A stretch of DNA of 64,000 nucleotides from Symsagittifera roscoffensis (GCF_963678635.1 NC_087068.1:52600213-52664212), one strand, 5' to 3'; counted from the first letter of the stretch, positions 10,300-23,082 are shown. The notes: generated by a model from the sequence alone, not told the origin. Made by a program: numbers and translations.

Positions 10300-10740
10300 T
10301 TTCTATATTTTTTTGGAAACAGGTCTATTAAAAAACACTTGAATTTTCTCGAGAAACCTTACAAGCGAAAAAAAAAATCATCCTGATTTTCTAATTGATG
10401 AAATAGACGTTGACTCTTACTTTTTTCAAAATTTTTTGGACGTTTATGTTGTCCAAATTAGAGTTTTCCGACTAAGTAAAGGTTTATTTAGGGAAACCTA
10501 CTCAATCAAAGAGTTTTAATTTTGATCCGTATTTTGTGTATCAAAGCTTCAAAATCACAGCTGAATTGCACCTGACTAGGAAAAATGTTTTTTTTTTCAT
10601 TCTAGAAAATTTGAAATTAATCAAAAAAACGTACAATATTATATCAAAAACTCTTTTTTTCCTTGACCGATACTCAAAAAAGAAAAAAACTCACCAGCAG
10701 AGTTCTTTTTTTCTTCATTTACATAAGGGTTTTTTCGGAT
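10300..10740. repeat. About 430-bp direct repeat, copy 1
   Basis: Shares with 11540-11945 a run of landmarks in the same order: GGTCTATTAAAAAA, CTCGAGAAAC, CGTTGACTCTTACTTTTT, GAGTTTTCCGACTAAGTAAA, CACCTGACTAGG and ACTCACCAGCA. No coding content is recognised. Confidence 0.6.
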
Positions 10741-11250
10741 AATTATCGTTTCGCGGAATTAGCAAAGAGTGGAAAGGTTGAAAAAGTGAGTGAAAAGAAT
10801 ATCGATATGAGTAAAACATGATTGGTTTTAAGACTTAGCCTTTTGCCTAGATCTGCTTTATTATTTAGGCTATTTAGAAAAAGAAAAAAAACCTATGATA
10901 GAGAGTTTTTTATTTTTTTTCGAGTCTTAAGACTAAATGAGATTTATTTGAACTATAACTTTTCTTGTGTCTTTTTTCAAATTAAGTTAAAGAGCACAGT
11001 GAAGTATAAACATGTACATATACCGTTTACTACCATTTATATATAAAAATATTCGCTTGTATAGATTTATATATAAATAAGCAGTAGAAGAGTGAGCAGA
11101 GGTGGTTGTTGGGTGGTGAACTCCATGTTTCAAGATAGGGAATAGAGCATCCGGTCACCAACCTAAGTATGACGAAAGGTAGTAGATTTCCTATGTATTA
11201 AGATAGGGAATAGGTTTTGTAATGTATTAAGATAAGGTTTCAGTGTGATG
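10735..11250. repeat. Second copy of the 7085-7660 repeat block
   Basis: Begins with TTATCGTTTCGCGGAATTAGCAA and runs through GTCTTTTTTCAAATTAAGTTAAAGAGC (a hairpin arm, about 10920-11045), then GTAGAAGAGTGAGCAGAGGTGG, matching 7085-7275, 7275-7388 and 7556-7660 in order. Here the foldback has only one arm, so either the second arm was lost or the palindrome at 7262-7559 formed later. Confidence 0.6.
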
Positions 11251-11539
11251 GTAAGTTTCAGAAATTTTTCTCGGCGCCCGATTTTTTCGGAGCTCGATTT
11301 TGCCGATACTTGCGTTTCTTAGTTAACTCCTACAATTTTGTTGTTTTGATTAATGTTTTATATTTTTGAAACTATGAAAAAACTATTTAAAGTTACACTG
11401 AAACGTAACGAAACTTCGCGAAAAAAATCAAGGTTTTGAGAAAACAAGTCAATTTTACAAGTTGAAGTATATAAATCACTGCTTCGTATAATCGTTTTAC
11501 CACAAATTTACAGTTGGTTAATCAATTTTATTTTTGAAA

Positions 11540-11945
11540 AAGGTCTATTAAAAAAAAACAAATGAATTTACTCGAGAAACTCTACAAGAGAAAAGAAAAA
11601 TTATACTTGATTTTTTAATTGATTAAATAGGCGTTGACTCTTACTTTTTCACAATTTTTTGGACGCTTATTTTGTCCAAAATAGAGTTTTCCGACTAAGT
11701 AAAGGTTTATTTAGGTACTCTTTTTCAATCTAAGAGTTTTCTTTTGATCCAAATTTTGCGTATCTAAGCTTCAAAATTACGGTTGAATTGTACCTGACTA
11801 GGAGAAAAATTTTATTCATTCTAGAAAACTTGGAATTAACCAGAAAAACGTACAATAATATATCAAACATATCTTTTTTTTCTTGATCGATATAGAAATA
11901 TGTAAAAACTCACCAGCAAAATTCGTTATTTCTTCGTTTCACTAA
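11540..11945. repeat. About 430-bp direct repeat, copy 2
   Basis: Partner of 10300-10740, diverged by roughly a fifth by eye. It is preceded by the second copy of the 8801-8959 repeat. 11250-11396 holds only simple sequence. Confidence 0.6.
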
Positions 11946-12670
11946 GGATTTTCAAAGTTCAAAGTCCTGCATGATGAGGTTTGGAGTCAGATTTCTAAAG
12001 ATTTGCTTCGAAAATTTCATCACAATTGAGTTATCCTCTCAAACAAACCTCAAAATCAAAAACTGGAATATCAACTCAAAACGCAATTTCTTATTGATTA
12101 CACACAAGAATTCAATTAACTTGTTGAAAAAAAAATTTTGGAATGCTAATGGTTCTAATTTTTTTTCCTTGTTTACTCACATCATCAATATTTTTTATTT
12201 TTACAACAAACAACTTTTGGTCATTTGTTTTTGCATTTGCTTTTGTATATATTTTTTTTGGAAGATTTAAGTCCTTAAAAGTGTTCTTTTATTGGATACG
12301 ACAAACAGAAAATTTTTTTTGTGATTGGAAATGACAACGTCTAAAAAGTACCAAAAATGGAATTCTGCGTCCGATTGGACACGATTTTTCCATAAAAATT
12401 CCATAAAAAAAAACTAAAATTTGATTAGACACGACTACAATCCAAATAAGGAAAGTCAGTTCTGATTGTTTAAACCCACAGATTCGAGTTGAAGGTATCC
12501 CTCACTCCTAACTAAAATTCAGTTTATTTTCATTTAAACTACCAACAACTACCTCTTCTCTCAGCTCTAAAAACATAAAATTCAATTTATCTACCGCCAG
12601 CTACCCCCTTTCTCAGCTCTAAATCTTTCTTGTTTTTACTCTGTATCTTTTACTCAACTTATTACTCAAA
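11946..12670. other. No recognisable gene
   Basis: AT-rich. Contains a 99-codon + frame (11971-12270) rich in Phe, Ile and Asn, as expected of T-rich DNA read by chance; no motif. Confidence 0.45.
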
Positions 12671-13103
12671 ATGATCGTGTCAGAGCAAAACAGCAACCTT
12701 TGTATGTACTCTGTAGAATTTTCGCCTGATCTAGTACAGATTCAATCCCAATTCAAGTCTGGCACATGCGGGAAGTGATGTGCAGAGATTCCAACGAACA
12801 TCATATGAGGCAAGTTTCCATGACAGAGATCTATTTTGAAGAATTGCAAATGATGAAAAAAGTGGCTGTGCGTGTGGGAATGAACTACCCCGACTCTCCT
12901 GACTCTAGTTATGTGGCTCAACTAGCCGGCGATTTTATCTTTTCTTGAGAGAAACAGGATCAGCCGAAAACCCCATCACAATAGATAAAGATGAGGGCTT
13001 TGCAGAAACAAAGACGCCTCCAGCTCCACGACAACCACTACAACCTCGTCCAGCTCTGCGTTCTATAGAGAACCTCCAGAACTTTCGACAGCTCTTAGAT
13101 TGA
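12671..13103 (+). pseudogene. Coding remnant of unknown gene
   Basis: Base composition is more balanced than in the neighbours, and three short frames follow one another: an ATG frame from 12671 of about 37 codons, a 60-codon frame 12766-12948 (with NEHHMRQVSM and MNYPDSPDSS), and a Pro-rich frame to 13103 (KTPPAPRQPLQPRP, then SIENLQNFRQLLD). They are shifted relative to each other. I do not recognise the protein. It may be a processed host pseudogene or a transposon piece. Confidence 0.3.
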
Positions 13104-13583
13104 ATGTTTTTTGTAAGAAATTGATGCTCGACATTTCTTTCACTTTTTGTAATTATTTTCTTCAATTTCATTTCAATTATGAGAATAGATGAGAAGTTCA
13201 GAATAAACAATTGAAAAACAAATAGAATACAACTTAGTTTAAAGCTCCAAATTCCTGCATATGTTAAGACACAGATTAAGTTTTGAACACAGATTAGAAA
13301 AAAAATAATAGAAAAATTGTACACAAGTAAAAATACTTGATGGTTTTTTGTTGTTTGTCACAATGCTGCTTACTTCCTTTTTCATTTAATCTCAAAGTCA
13401 TTTTTCTCATTTCTCCTCATCTGACCAGTTTGCTCTTCAAAAGGAGATCATGAAAAGTTACTAGTTCCAATTATATTGAATTCTCAAAAAATTGAACGAG
13501 AATTGGCAGATTTGTTTGGTTCCAAAAATTCTGAAAGGGACAGTTTTAAATTGAACCCTTCTTTCAACTATAAAAATTTAGTG

Positions 13584-13748
13584 ATTTGAGACAATTTGAA
13601 AAAGCCCAACAAGTGTATCTTAGAGAAAAAGAAGGAGAAGCAATATCGACATTCCGGAATACCGTTATTCACGATGCTGAAAATGTTGGAATTGTACCTA
13701 TATGTGAAACCAGTATCAACTATGGATCAGGAGCTCGACATCTGTAAT
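13584..13748 (+). pseudogene. Short coding remnant, unknown
   Basis: An open stretch of about 52 codons without a start reads as a normal-looking peptide (QFEKAQQVYLREKEGEA, then ENVGIVPICETSINYGSG) and ends in a double stop. It could belong to the same dead gene as 12671-13103, but nothing proves it. Confidence 0.25.
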
Positions 13749-13929
13749 AGAGTATATGAAATAGCAACCTAAAACATGAAGAGGGTGTGTGTCACAATCA
13801 AAAAACACAAAGTGAACAAGCCGCCCTTCATTCAGATTTAGGTTTTCAATGCAAAGGAAAACGAAGCAATAAAATAAGTTGCCTATGTCAACTATACTTT
13901 GAACGAATTCAAAGAACTGTCCCAAATTT

Positions 13930-15060
13930 TTGGGAATTTTATGCTTGTTGATAACTGTAAACCCCAGTAATGTTTTGTGATGTTTTGTTCCTTTAGTAAT
14001 TAAAATATTATTGGTTCAAAACTCTTTTTTCTCAATGAAGTATACATTTAGAGCTAGGATATCTGAGGAAAAGTCAAACAAAACATACAATTTAACCAAA
14101 ATTGATATAAAGCACTTGCCAATTATCTGTTGATTTTCCAATATTTATGTAGGAAATTCCTGAAAAATTTATTTATTTTCCTTTTTTTTAAACAAAAGTA
14201 AACTTTGTCTTATTTGCACAAGATAAAAAACAAAAAGGTATGATTAGTTGAAAACATTATCATTGTTTTTCGAATTTCTGAATTTCACTGGTTACTATCA
14301 ATTTATTTTGCCTAATTTTTTGAGGTTCTGATTGGTTACATGAACTTCATAAAACCTAATCATACTCTAAAAAAAAGAAAAATTATTTTATGGGGATTGT
14401 TTTTTCAGAATAAATTGAAAATGATACAACCATTCGACTTTTTCAAGTTTCTTTGTTTATTTCAGAGAAAATCATTTTTTTATCAAAAGCGTTTTGAATG
14501 TCTGAAATGAAATATTATCAAATTTTAAGGTTGAACTACTACAAAAAACTGAAAGAGTGGTGGACAGATGACGTTGATGGAAATTGTGTTAGTTTTATTT
14601 GTATAGAAACACAGAACATAAAGTTCAATAGTTTTGTTAAAAAGATGAAGATGGAGAGGAGATTTCAGAAAAGAAGAGTCCTGCCAGATTTATCAACAAT
14701 ATTTTTTTTAGAAGAGTTAACTCAAATTGAGTGGTCAATCAGTAAAAAACAAAACAATGGATGAGAAATGCCCATGAAACAAAAATGGAAGATAAGGAAC
14801 ATCATTTAGTTTAGTTTTAAATTTGATACCAATAAAACCTTTACATTTATCAGATAATCTTTTTATCGATCACCAAATTTAAAAGACTTCCGGTTATTTT
14901 TATTACAATATACTGAAAAAAAAGTGATAAAAATGTAGACGAAAATAGTATAAACCAGAGAAGAAATCTCATTTCTCTCGTTTTGGTGTCATATGTATCT
15001 GTTAGTTATGATAGAAAAAACCAGTAAAATTGATTGATTGCAAAGTTTCAAAAAATTAGT
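13930..15060. other. No recognisable gene
   Basis: AT-rich. A + frame at 14498-14764 (88 codons, Lys-rich) starts with ATG but has no recognisable domain. Short CTGATTGGTTA motifs near 14325 belong to the repeat type at 15061-15355. Confidence 0.4.
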
Positions 15061-15355
15061 TTTGTTCTGATCTACAAAATATTTTGAAATCTGTGAATAC
15101 TTCATTCTGATTGGTTATTTACACAAAGAGTACCTGTAAAAGAATGCTCGATATCTACCAAGGATATCAAAATTGTTGAATTTTCCATAAGAAGAAGGGC
15201 TCAATTCTGATTGTTTCACATTAACCTTATTGAAAATTCCAGGACCATTGAAGCTCGATTCTGATTCGTTGATATCAAAAAAGATAAAAAGTTCCTATAA
15301 GTAATGCTCGATTGTGATTGATTGGTAGCAAAACTTTTGAAAACTCCATAGTTAG
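15061..15355. repeat. Diverged minisatellite, units of about 50 bp
   Basis: About six irregular units share (C)TC(G/A)ATTCTGATTGGTT at one end and TTTTGAAAATTCCATAA at the other, for example near 15061, 15103, 15145, 15200, 15250 and 15304. Units differ in length and by many substitutions, so the array is old. Confidence 0.45.
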
Positions 15356-15463
15356 GTTGGTTGATTTTTATTTCGGCTAGGCTCAATAGCTTGTCGGTTA
15401 TGATTTTCTTTCCCAATAAAACAATTGGTTAAATAAATCACATTACTATTTTTATTTATTTTT

Positions 15464-15802
15464 ATGACTTTTTTGAGGCTACTCAATTCTTCTTTTCTAA
15501 AAACTTGGGACTTTCTAAAGCGCCCATTTTTTCTCAAGTTCTTATTTTCTGGTTGGGATGCTGTCATGGAATACGAAAGATTTGCATGTCTTGAATGTGG
15601 CAGAGAATACACACGTAAAGATGCTTCAAAACATCGTAAACACTGTGGCGTTTTTAAGTTTTCCAATTGTAACTTCTATACATATAGCAGCAAGGAACTC
15701 ACTAATCATATCATAAAAAAGTATTATTTTTGTGAACATAATGATAAATTATGTGCTCAGCAGTCTCAAAACACACTCCAAGAGAAAGTAAAATTAATAT
15801 AA
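15464..15802 (+). CDS. Small C2H2 zinc-finger protein, probably a transposon gene fragment
   Basis: 112 codons from ATG to TAA. A second in-frame ATG lies at about residue 35, just before the fingers. The first finger is ACLECGREYTRKDASKHRKHC; the second resembles NCNFYTYSSKELTNHIIKK. This pair has the same style as the dead fingers at 8740-8500 (CKYF...EMKHHVAKKH), so it is probably the N-terminal part of a related multi-copy gene. The rest of that gene is missing here. It could be translated but is likely a fragment. Confidence 0.4.
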   Translation: MTFLRLLNSSFLKTWDFLKRPFFLKFLFSGWDAVMEYERFACLECGREYTRKDASKHRKHCGVFKFSNCNFYTYSSKELTNHIIKKYYFCEHNDKLCAQQSQNTLQEKVKLI

Positions 15803-18537
15803 TTTACATAAACATATAGGAAAAACTACTTTGAAAAATAACTTTTACTGAATTTGAAAAGTCTATACATTTGTGATGAATCTGAAAATTTCGCTTAAAA
15901 TTAATACAAGTTTTTATCACTGTTCTTGATTTGTCATTCGTTTTTTTTTTTCATAAATTCTGATTGATGATATAACCAGCAACAACCGAGTTCAATTTTT
16001 TGTGAAACTTTCCATGGAAATCGATCCGAAAATATTTAATCTACACTAAAAACTCCATTGGTTGCAAGTTTGCTGAGATTTGATTGCAATAAAGTTGTAG
16101 TAAAAGTGAGTAACATACGCCAATGAGTGTTAAAATATTTGTTGAAATATCATAAAAAACTGGATATTTACAAAACATCGACTATTTTGGAGGTTTTGCC
16201 TAGTTACTCTTTACAAATTTTCCTTTTTTAGTTCTGGTAAAAGTGTTCACAGAGAAGTGTAATTTTAAGCAGATAATGGGGGTTGATTTATCCAGAAATA
16301 AAGTTTTCTACATTTTTTGACGATTTCATTAAGGAAATTGATAACTGACCTAGAAAATATTAAAAACATAAATTTTTTGCAGATTTTTGAAAACTTCAAT
16401 TCAATAATTTACAACATTTTCAACCAAAAACTGACTTCAATATAAAATTCAGAGTTAAAACAGCAACAAACAGTTATCAGGCTAAGCAAAACATTGAAAA
16501 CATTTTAGCGAAGCTTTTATGGTAAAAATTCTAATTCGGATTGTTGATTTTTCGTTGAAACTATTCATTTTTCCATCTAAAATTCAATTTTTAAGTAGAA
16601 TTTTGTTCAAATTGGATGAAGTTGGAAGATAGAAGATGAACCAGAAACTGAGGAAAAAAGTTTTTTGAGATATGAAAATTTAATTCGTTAGGAGTTTTAA
16701 GATAATTTTATTAAAATTCAGCTTAAAATTATATCTTCAGAAAAAAACATAAATCAACATAAAAGTGTAATGTATGGAAAGTTTTTTAAATCATTTTATA
16801 TAATAGAAAAATGTATATGAAAACTCAGATTTTTGAGAACAAGAATATTTTTTGTGAAGTAAACTCAACTCCGACATCTTTTGGAAGATGATACTTGAAG
16901 CATAAATCGAAAACTTGCTTTCAAGATCTACATTTCAATATTTTGCAAAAAAAAGAAAAAAAATGATGAAGAAAAATTTCTAGAGAAAATAAAATAGAGC
17001 TTGCGGAAAATTTTTGAACAAACTGATACCTTAGCGCAACCAGATGTAAGTTCTCTTAATTAGATGAATTTTAACATGAAAAGTTTCAGTCAGACACGCA
17101 GTAAGGATTTTGTTCTGATTAGCTTCAATTTTTTTCAATTAGAAAATTATGAAGAACTATAAAATTTTTTGCTCAATAACTTTCGCAAAGGTTTTTTTGT
17201 TACAATTTGCATCTCATTTTCGTTTTCTAAATCGTTTTTTTTTTAAGAAGCGTTCTTTAGAAGTTTTTAGATGTTGCAGAAGTTAGGAACCAGGCCCACT
17301 TGCGTATTTCTACTTCAGATGGTTTTCAGATTATCAATAATCAAGCTCAACGTAAAATTACAGCCTTATGTTCTCGCTTTTTACTTGTACTTTTGAATGT
17401 TTTCACCAGCACCGATTCTTTCTCACTCAGACATTTTTGAGAAAACTTGAAATCAAGAAAAGCGATTCAATAAAAACTTTGCTGGAAAAGTGATAATTAG
17501 TTGTTCTTTTGCCTACACAGTTCAATGTAGTAAGTAAACAAGGGAACCTCAAGGAGAGCATGTAAAAACTACAAAGTAATACTCAGACTTTATCAGTTCT
17601 AATTTAATCTCTGCCAGCAAATTGTTCGTTCAATTGATACCATTTTCCTCCTAAACTCCCTAGTTCCGACGAATTTTTCTCGCAAAGTGAGTTCAATAGC
17701 GCAAACATTTAACAATGCAGAAAGCAAGAATATTCTTAAAACTTAGAAAAAACTTTTTCTGAAAAAATATGAAAATGATGTTTTAGAAGCAACAAAGAGA
17801 TAAACTTTAGTTTTGAAGAAGATTTTGTTTAATTTCATCCAGTCTAATTTACTTTTAGCGATAATTAACCCCAATTTTAGTCATTTTTAGCAGTAAACTG
17901 CTCAATTTTTATCAATGGTCCGAAATTTGTTATTATGATTATAAAGACGAAAAATTTCTAAGAAATTGTAATTTTTGTACAAGTTGTGTTAACCATTGAG
18001 AAAAACTGAGGACCAGTTGGATCATCGAACTTGATCTAAAAATTTCAATGAATAATGCTCTTATTGTACATTTGAATAGAGATTTTTAGGTCAAATCTCG
18101 CTGAACTGAACAAAAACCAGTTAATTACACAAATGGAAGGATAAAAACGGAAAATTTTGGATAGATTTTGTTAATTCTTACTTTCTCGAAAATCAAAATT
18201 AATTACTGTGTATAATTTAAAACCGTAATTTAACTGTAATTAAAATTTAACTGTGTATATGTTTTTGTCGGATAACGCAGATCATTCAGTACAGTGTATT
18301 ATGACCATTACTTTCAAACCCAAAACTTTACACTGCCTGATCCCATTTTAATTATTCTAATGCTATTGATGTCGAAGTGTTGATGAAATTGTCGGGTACT
18401 TGATAACAATTTAAGTCAAAAACTGCCTGATTGATTGCAAATTTACTAATTCATTGAGTTCAAAACGGTATTTGATATTATTTTTAGTCAAAAACCATTT
18501 GATTGATTGAGTTCGAAAAGTTTGATTCAGTTTGACT
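15803..18537. other. No recognisable gene
   Basis: About 2.7 kb of AT-rich DNA with no frame over about 60 codons and no repeat structure seen by eye. Confidence 0.5.
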
Positions 18538-19487
18538 TACCCGGGTTTACGTCCATAGAAGAAAAATGCTTATCATACAGTTTCATTTATGAAGTCTACG
18601 GAAAAAAATGCTTATCATACAATTTTCATGTATGAAAATTATAAAATAGTCAATTTGTCATAGAAAAAATAAAATTTTCAAAAATCACCAAAAAACTTGT
18701 CTCGGTAACTTTTAATTGATTTAAATAAGTATTGACAATCAAAAATATAATTTTTATTTCGGTCAGAAAAAGGCTTAACATAAAAATTTCATATGATATG
18801 CATTTTTTTCATAAACAAAAATAAAATTTTGATGTAGAAAATTTTTAATTTGTTTTTTGGCTACAAATTTGCATTTGTGCTAAAATAAACTTTTTACGAA
18901 AAAAAATTTGCATGCAAAATTTGACATTTTTGTGATTATAACGTAGTCCAGGATGAGTTTGAAAATGTTTTTTTTTATATAAATGAAAATGTTTTTTTTT
19001 TGTATACACGATTATTATCTTTTGTTTCATTTGCTAAGATAAAAATAAATTTGTAAAAAACAGGCCTTTTTTTTAATAATCATAATTTTTAAGCTAAAAA
19101 TTATCTAGACATATTCAAAAAGTTACTTTTTTGGTAAATACTTCCATATGAAAATTTAATAAATAATTTTTATGGCTAAAACCACCAAACGCAGTTTATC
19201 TGCGTGGCAACTGCCAGTTACACTCTGGGTTTTCTCATGACAAAAATTCTTGGTTAGTGTTTCGGTTGAAACACGAAAATTTCGAGAAACAAAACTTTTT
19301 TGAATTTTCATTTATGGAAAAAATGCTTGTCATACAATTTCATAGTATGAAAAAAATGTGAAAAAAATGCTTTTTTTGCTATTTTCGTACAAACACTCTT
19401 ACTCTATGAAATTGTATGAAAGATTATGATAAGCATTTTCTTTATATATGAAAATTGTATGATAAGCATTTTTTGTCAACCCGGGTA
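18538..19487. mobile_element. Non-autonomous TIR element flanked by TA
   Basis: Both ends begin CCCGGGTT(T/G)AC and continue to AAATGCTTATCATACA in inverted orientation (18540 onward and 19485 backward). TA dinucleotides at 18538-18539 and 19486-19487 fit a TA target duplication, as in Tc1/mariner-type elements. The TATCATACA motif occurs again inside (18571-18640, 19320-19440), giving sub-terminal repeats. There is no transposase, so it depends on a partner. A third, single end is at 23153. Confidence 0.6.
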
Positions 19488-20510
19488 ATGATTTGAAAAT
19501 AAAGGCGGGGACAAAAAAAATTATAAACTGTTTAAAAAAAATCCTCATTTAAGAGAGAGAGTAGCCCACAAAGTCCACAAAAAGAGTGAAGAGCCGATTC
19601 ATTTGCAGGTAGTTTTGATTAATCCGACTGCAAAATTTTTTTTTGAAGAATCAAACAAAAAAATTAGAAATCTGTTTCTTCATTTTGTTCTTGGAACTTC
19701 TGAGAGGGAGAAAGGAGGGTAAAAGACAAAAACATATCGAAAGTTTTTTTTCAGCTTCTTCACTCAGAATTTAAAAAAAACTTAAATTTAATGAAGTTAA
19801 AATTGGAGAATTCTTTGTTTGTAATCATAAATATCAAAACTACACAGAGGAAGCTTGGTATATAGGTGGAAATATAAAAAATCAAATGAGCTACCTGTTA
19901 TGGCGTTGAAGAAAACTAAAAAAAAAATAAAAAAGTCAATTTTCAGTCTTTTTTCTAACACTTATTTCTAAAGCGTCGCCTAATGAAGTTCAGAACGACG
20001 CAATTTTTTTTTCGAGCATAGTTTAACTAAATTGCCTCAAAAAAACGATGCAAAGTTTCTTTGACTTGAGATAGTACTTTTTGTTTTAGTTTTTTGAGGA
20101 AAAATATTTTTTTTTCAATCATGTTTCCTAAAAAGGTGAGTTGATGACGCTTAGATTAGATTTTGTTATGTCACTTTCATGAGATGATTGTTTGTGTTTT
20201 CATCACAATTCCTGAAAACCAAGTTCGACCACATGACCTTTCCGACTGAGACGTTCAGTTAAACGCTGTGCTTAAACATCTTGTGCTTAGACTGACTGAT
20301 TGTGAAATATGTTTCTTTTTCAAAATGATATTATCTAATCCAAGTTATAGCAAAAGATTTCTGAAACATAGTCCAGACGTTCAGTCCAGATATTAATCAC
20401 TCGACCCATTGCAATAATTTGTGGTATTCAAGTGGAAAACAAATAAAAACGAAAAGGTTATAACATTCCCGAACACAAAATTTCCCCCCAATTTCCAAAA
20501 TTGGAAGAAA
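19488..20510. other. No recognisable gene
   Basis: AT-rich DNA. A CGACGC...GTCGCC pair near 19970-20000 and a CGTTCAGTTAAACGCTGTGC motif near 20250 (similar to ATTTAACGCTGTGC near 21270) hint at another old dispersed repeat. Confidence 0.4.
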
Positions 20511-20770
20511 CACCTTACTGAGATGGGCATAGAGTTTTTGGTTACTAAGCTTAAAAGCTGAAATGAGGTTTTTTTATAGTTTTATTTTTTCATAATAATT
20601 TCAGATTTCATTATGGCTAACGTTACGAGAACAACCTGGACTCTGGATACGCGCATCATTTCAAGCATAGAGATAAATCTTTAAAAAACTTCTACATCTT
20701 AAATGAAAACTTACATCTTAAGTATCTTACATCTGGAAAATTTCTACATCGTAAATGGAAGGAATCCTAC
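20511..20770. repeat. Dispersed repeat family member 2
   Basis: Contains GAGATGGGC, TTTTTGGTTACTAAGCTT, ATTATGGCTAACGTTACGAGAACAA and AGAGATAAATCTTTAAAAAA in the same order as 6780-7080 and 22125-22420. Ends in short tandem TACATCTTAA motifs (20690-20780). Confidence 0.6.
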
Positions 20771-22124
20771 ATCTTTTTTTCTAATCATGTTGTTTTGAAA
20801 ATAAATGAGAATATCCTAAAAAACATATCCAATTTTGTGTCTTTCTTGGGCTCAAACTCTAAGTAAATTTCTATCATTTGAAAAAAATGACCTAAAAAGC
20901 GGTTCATCAAATTCACAGGGTCAACATTGTTCTCTGATTGTTCAATTTACTTGAAATAGAACAAGAATTTAAATTTGTAGTTTCATTAAGAATTTTTTCC
21001 CACAGACTTCAAACGCCAAACTGTACAATGCCTGATTCCCTTTTTAATTTCTAATCGTCAAATCGAGCCTGTCATGAAGCGATGGGATCTTATTTTAGTA
21101 TTGGGCAAAAAGTTTTTGTATATTTAAAGGAAATAAGATTATTTTTTTATGGATTTGCAGAAAAGTTAATGCTCGTTCAAGTTGCTTAGGTAAAATAAAA
21201 TTGTTGGTCAAAGTTCATTTTTTCACCCCAACACTTGAAAACCATCACACGACCTTCTCGGCTGGTATCATTAATTTAACGCTGTGCTTGAACATCTTGT
21301 TGGCTTCTGGCAGTCCCAATTGCACCACTATGATAAATACCGTTTGCTTGTAGTATAAAATCAGCTTTACACAGGATACAAGTTTGAGCAAAAGTAAGAC
21401 GCCTAGAATGTCCTGCTTCTAATTCTACTCAATCTTAATTGATTAAAGAATTCAAAGTTTTATAGCGTCCAATCCAAACACAGTCATGTGGATTGAAGAA
21501 GCAAAAAAATTGTAAAAGAGTCAACTAAATAAGTTATTTTCTAATTTGAGCAATATCTATAACATCAGAACGAATAAGAAAATAAAAACAATGCAAAACC
21601 TAACAAAAGGTCCAAAAAAATGGGAAAAAAGCTGAATCAGTTTACCTAATCTAAATCCCAGTTTGAAAATCAGCGTCAGCAAGAAAGTGACATCTGTTTT
21701 CGTTTTTTTTTTTGAATATGAACATTTGTCTTTACTGCAAACAGTAAAATAAAATGAAACTACATATTTGAAATTGTAAACAAAACCCAGGTAAATTTAG
21801 AACGTTTCTTACCGAAAGTAACAAACTAACATAAAATCAATTAATGTTTCTATAGAGCATTGACTGATTACCTCCGTTTTCCTCACTCAAACCAGATGGA
21901 AAATCTTTGGAGAAATTTACAAAGAGGTTCGTTATGACAGGGGCCTCCATTATGTTTTTGTTGAAAACAGTACTATATTCGCCAAACTTTTGCAAGGACT
22001 AACTGACAAATAGTCAAATCATTTGTCACTTAAAATTTGTGGTAGTTGATTTTTCGCAGAAAACAAAAAAAAACGGTAAAATCCACCAGAATCCAAAAAT
22101 TGTTTTTCATTGGTCGGAACAATA
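20771..22124. other. No recognisable gene
   Basis: AT-rich; only short similarity between 20990-21080 and 18310-18360 (ACTTCAAACGCCAAACTGTACA.TGCCTGAT type). No coding content. Confidence 0.4.
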
Positions 22125-22560
22125 ACCTCACTGTGATGGGCCCACACATTTCAGCTACCAAGCGTGGAGGCTGACACGAGGTTTCTTTTGAATTGGAAAT
22201 ATGAAAAGTTTATCACAATTTAAGTTGCTATTACGGCTAACGTTACGAGAACAAACTGGATTTTTGATATGCGCACAAATTAAAGCGCGTTGGACGCTGG
22301 AAGATAGAGATAAATCTTTGAAAAAGTTCTAAATTTTAAGTAGAAACTGCTTCTCAAACTATTTTGGAAATTGCAAGCAAACTTTCTCTGCGTTAATTTT
22401 TCGGATAATTTTCGTTTTGCGGAACCCGCAAGGAGTATAAATATTAAGAAATTGAGTGAAAAAGCCAACAAAATGAGCTAGACAATTGGATCTAATTTAA
22501 AGTATAGCCATTTATCTACAACTGCTTATGATTGTACATTTAAAAATCGAGAATAAAAAA
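22125..22560. repeat. Dispersed repeat family member 3
   Basis: The longest copy of the family: GTGATGGGCCCACA start, TACCAAGC, GCTATTACGGCTAACGTTACG, GATAGAGATAAATCTTTGAAAA, then the TTTTCGTTTTGCGGAACCCGCAAGGAGT part that corresponds to 7085 and 10735. Confidence 0.6.
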
Positions 22561-22619
22561 TTCCATCAATTTTTCAAAGGGTATGTTTTTTTTCGCCTTG
22601 TTACCAAAAACAAATCTAT

Positions 22620-22975
22620 TTTAGTGTGTCAAAAAATCCATCGAAATCGATTTAAATCAACTTTTTAGACACTTAAATCGATTTCAAAAGTTCAAAAAGG
22701 TCGATTTAAATTGATTTAAAATGGATTTAAGTGAGATTCTGATGGATTTAAGTGAGATTCCGATGGATTTTAGTGAGTCGGAAAATCCATCCAAATCGAT
22801 TTAAATCGATTTTTTAGACACTTAAATCGATTTAAAATTTTCAAAAAAAATCGATTTCATTTGATTTAAAATCCATTTGAGTTCGTAAAATGTACATGGT
22901 TAATCGATTTAAATCGATTTGAAATCGATTTAAAATCAGTTTAAATCGACCGGAAACCATTTCTGTCAGTGCGGG
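22620..22975. repeat. ATCGATTTAA-rich degenerate repeat
   Basis: Dozens of overlapping variants of AAATCGATTTAAATCGATTT and GATGGATTTAAGTGAGATTC, many self-complementary. It ends in CAGTGCGGG. A similar AATCGATTTAAATCC stretch ending TAGTGCGGG lies at 49830-49975, and the target site of the 43327 element (near 43300) has the same flavour, so this is an interspersed element rather than a simple satellite. Confidence 0.55.
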
Positions 22976-23082
22976 TAAACATGCCATACAAAATAAGGAG
23001 GTGTTTTGAGCGTTTAAAAAAACTCCAGAGAAACTGAAAAAAGATCCAACTTTTGTGTATCCAGGACTAGGTTATATACACA

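Noticed and set aside
12935-13324. 129-codon minus-strand ORF with a Gly/Cys/Arg patch
   Set aside because: Mostly the complement of the Pro-rich + strand remnant and AT-rich flank; no motif.
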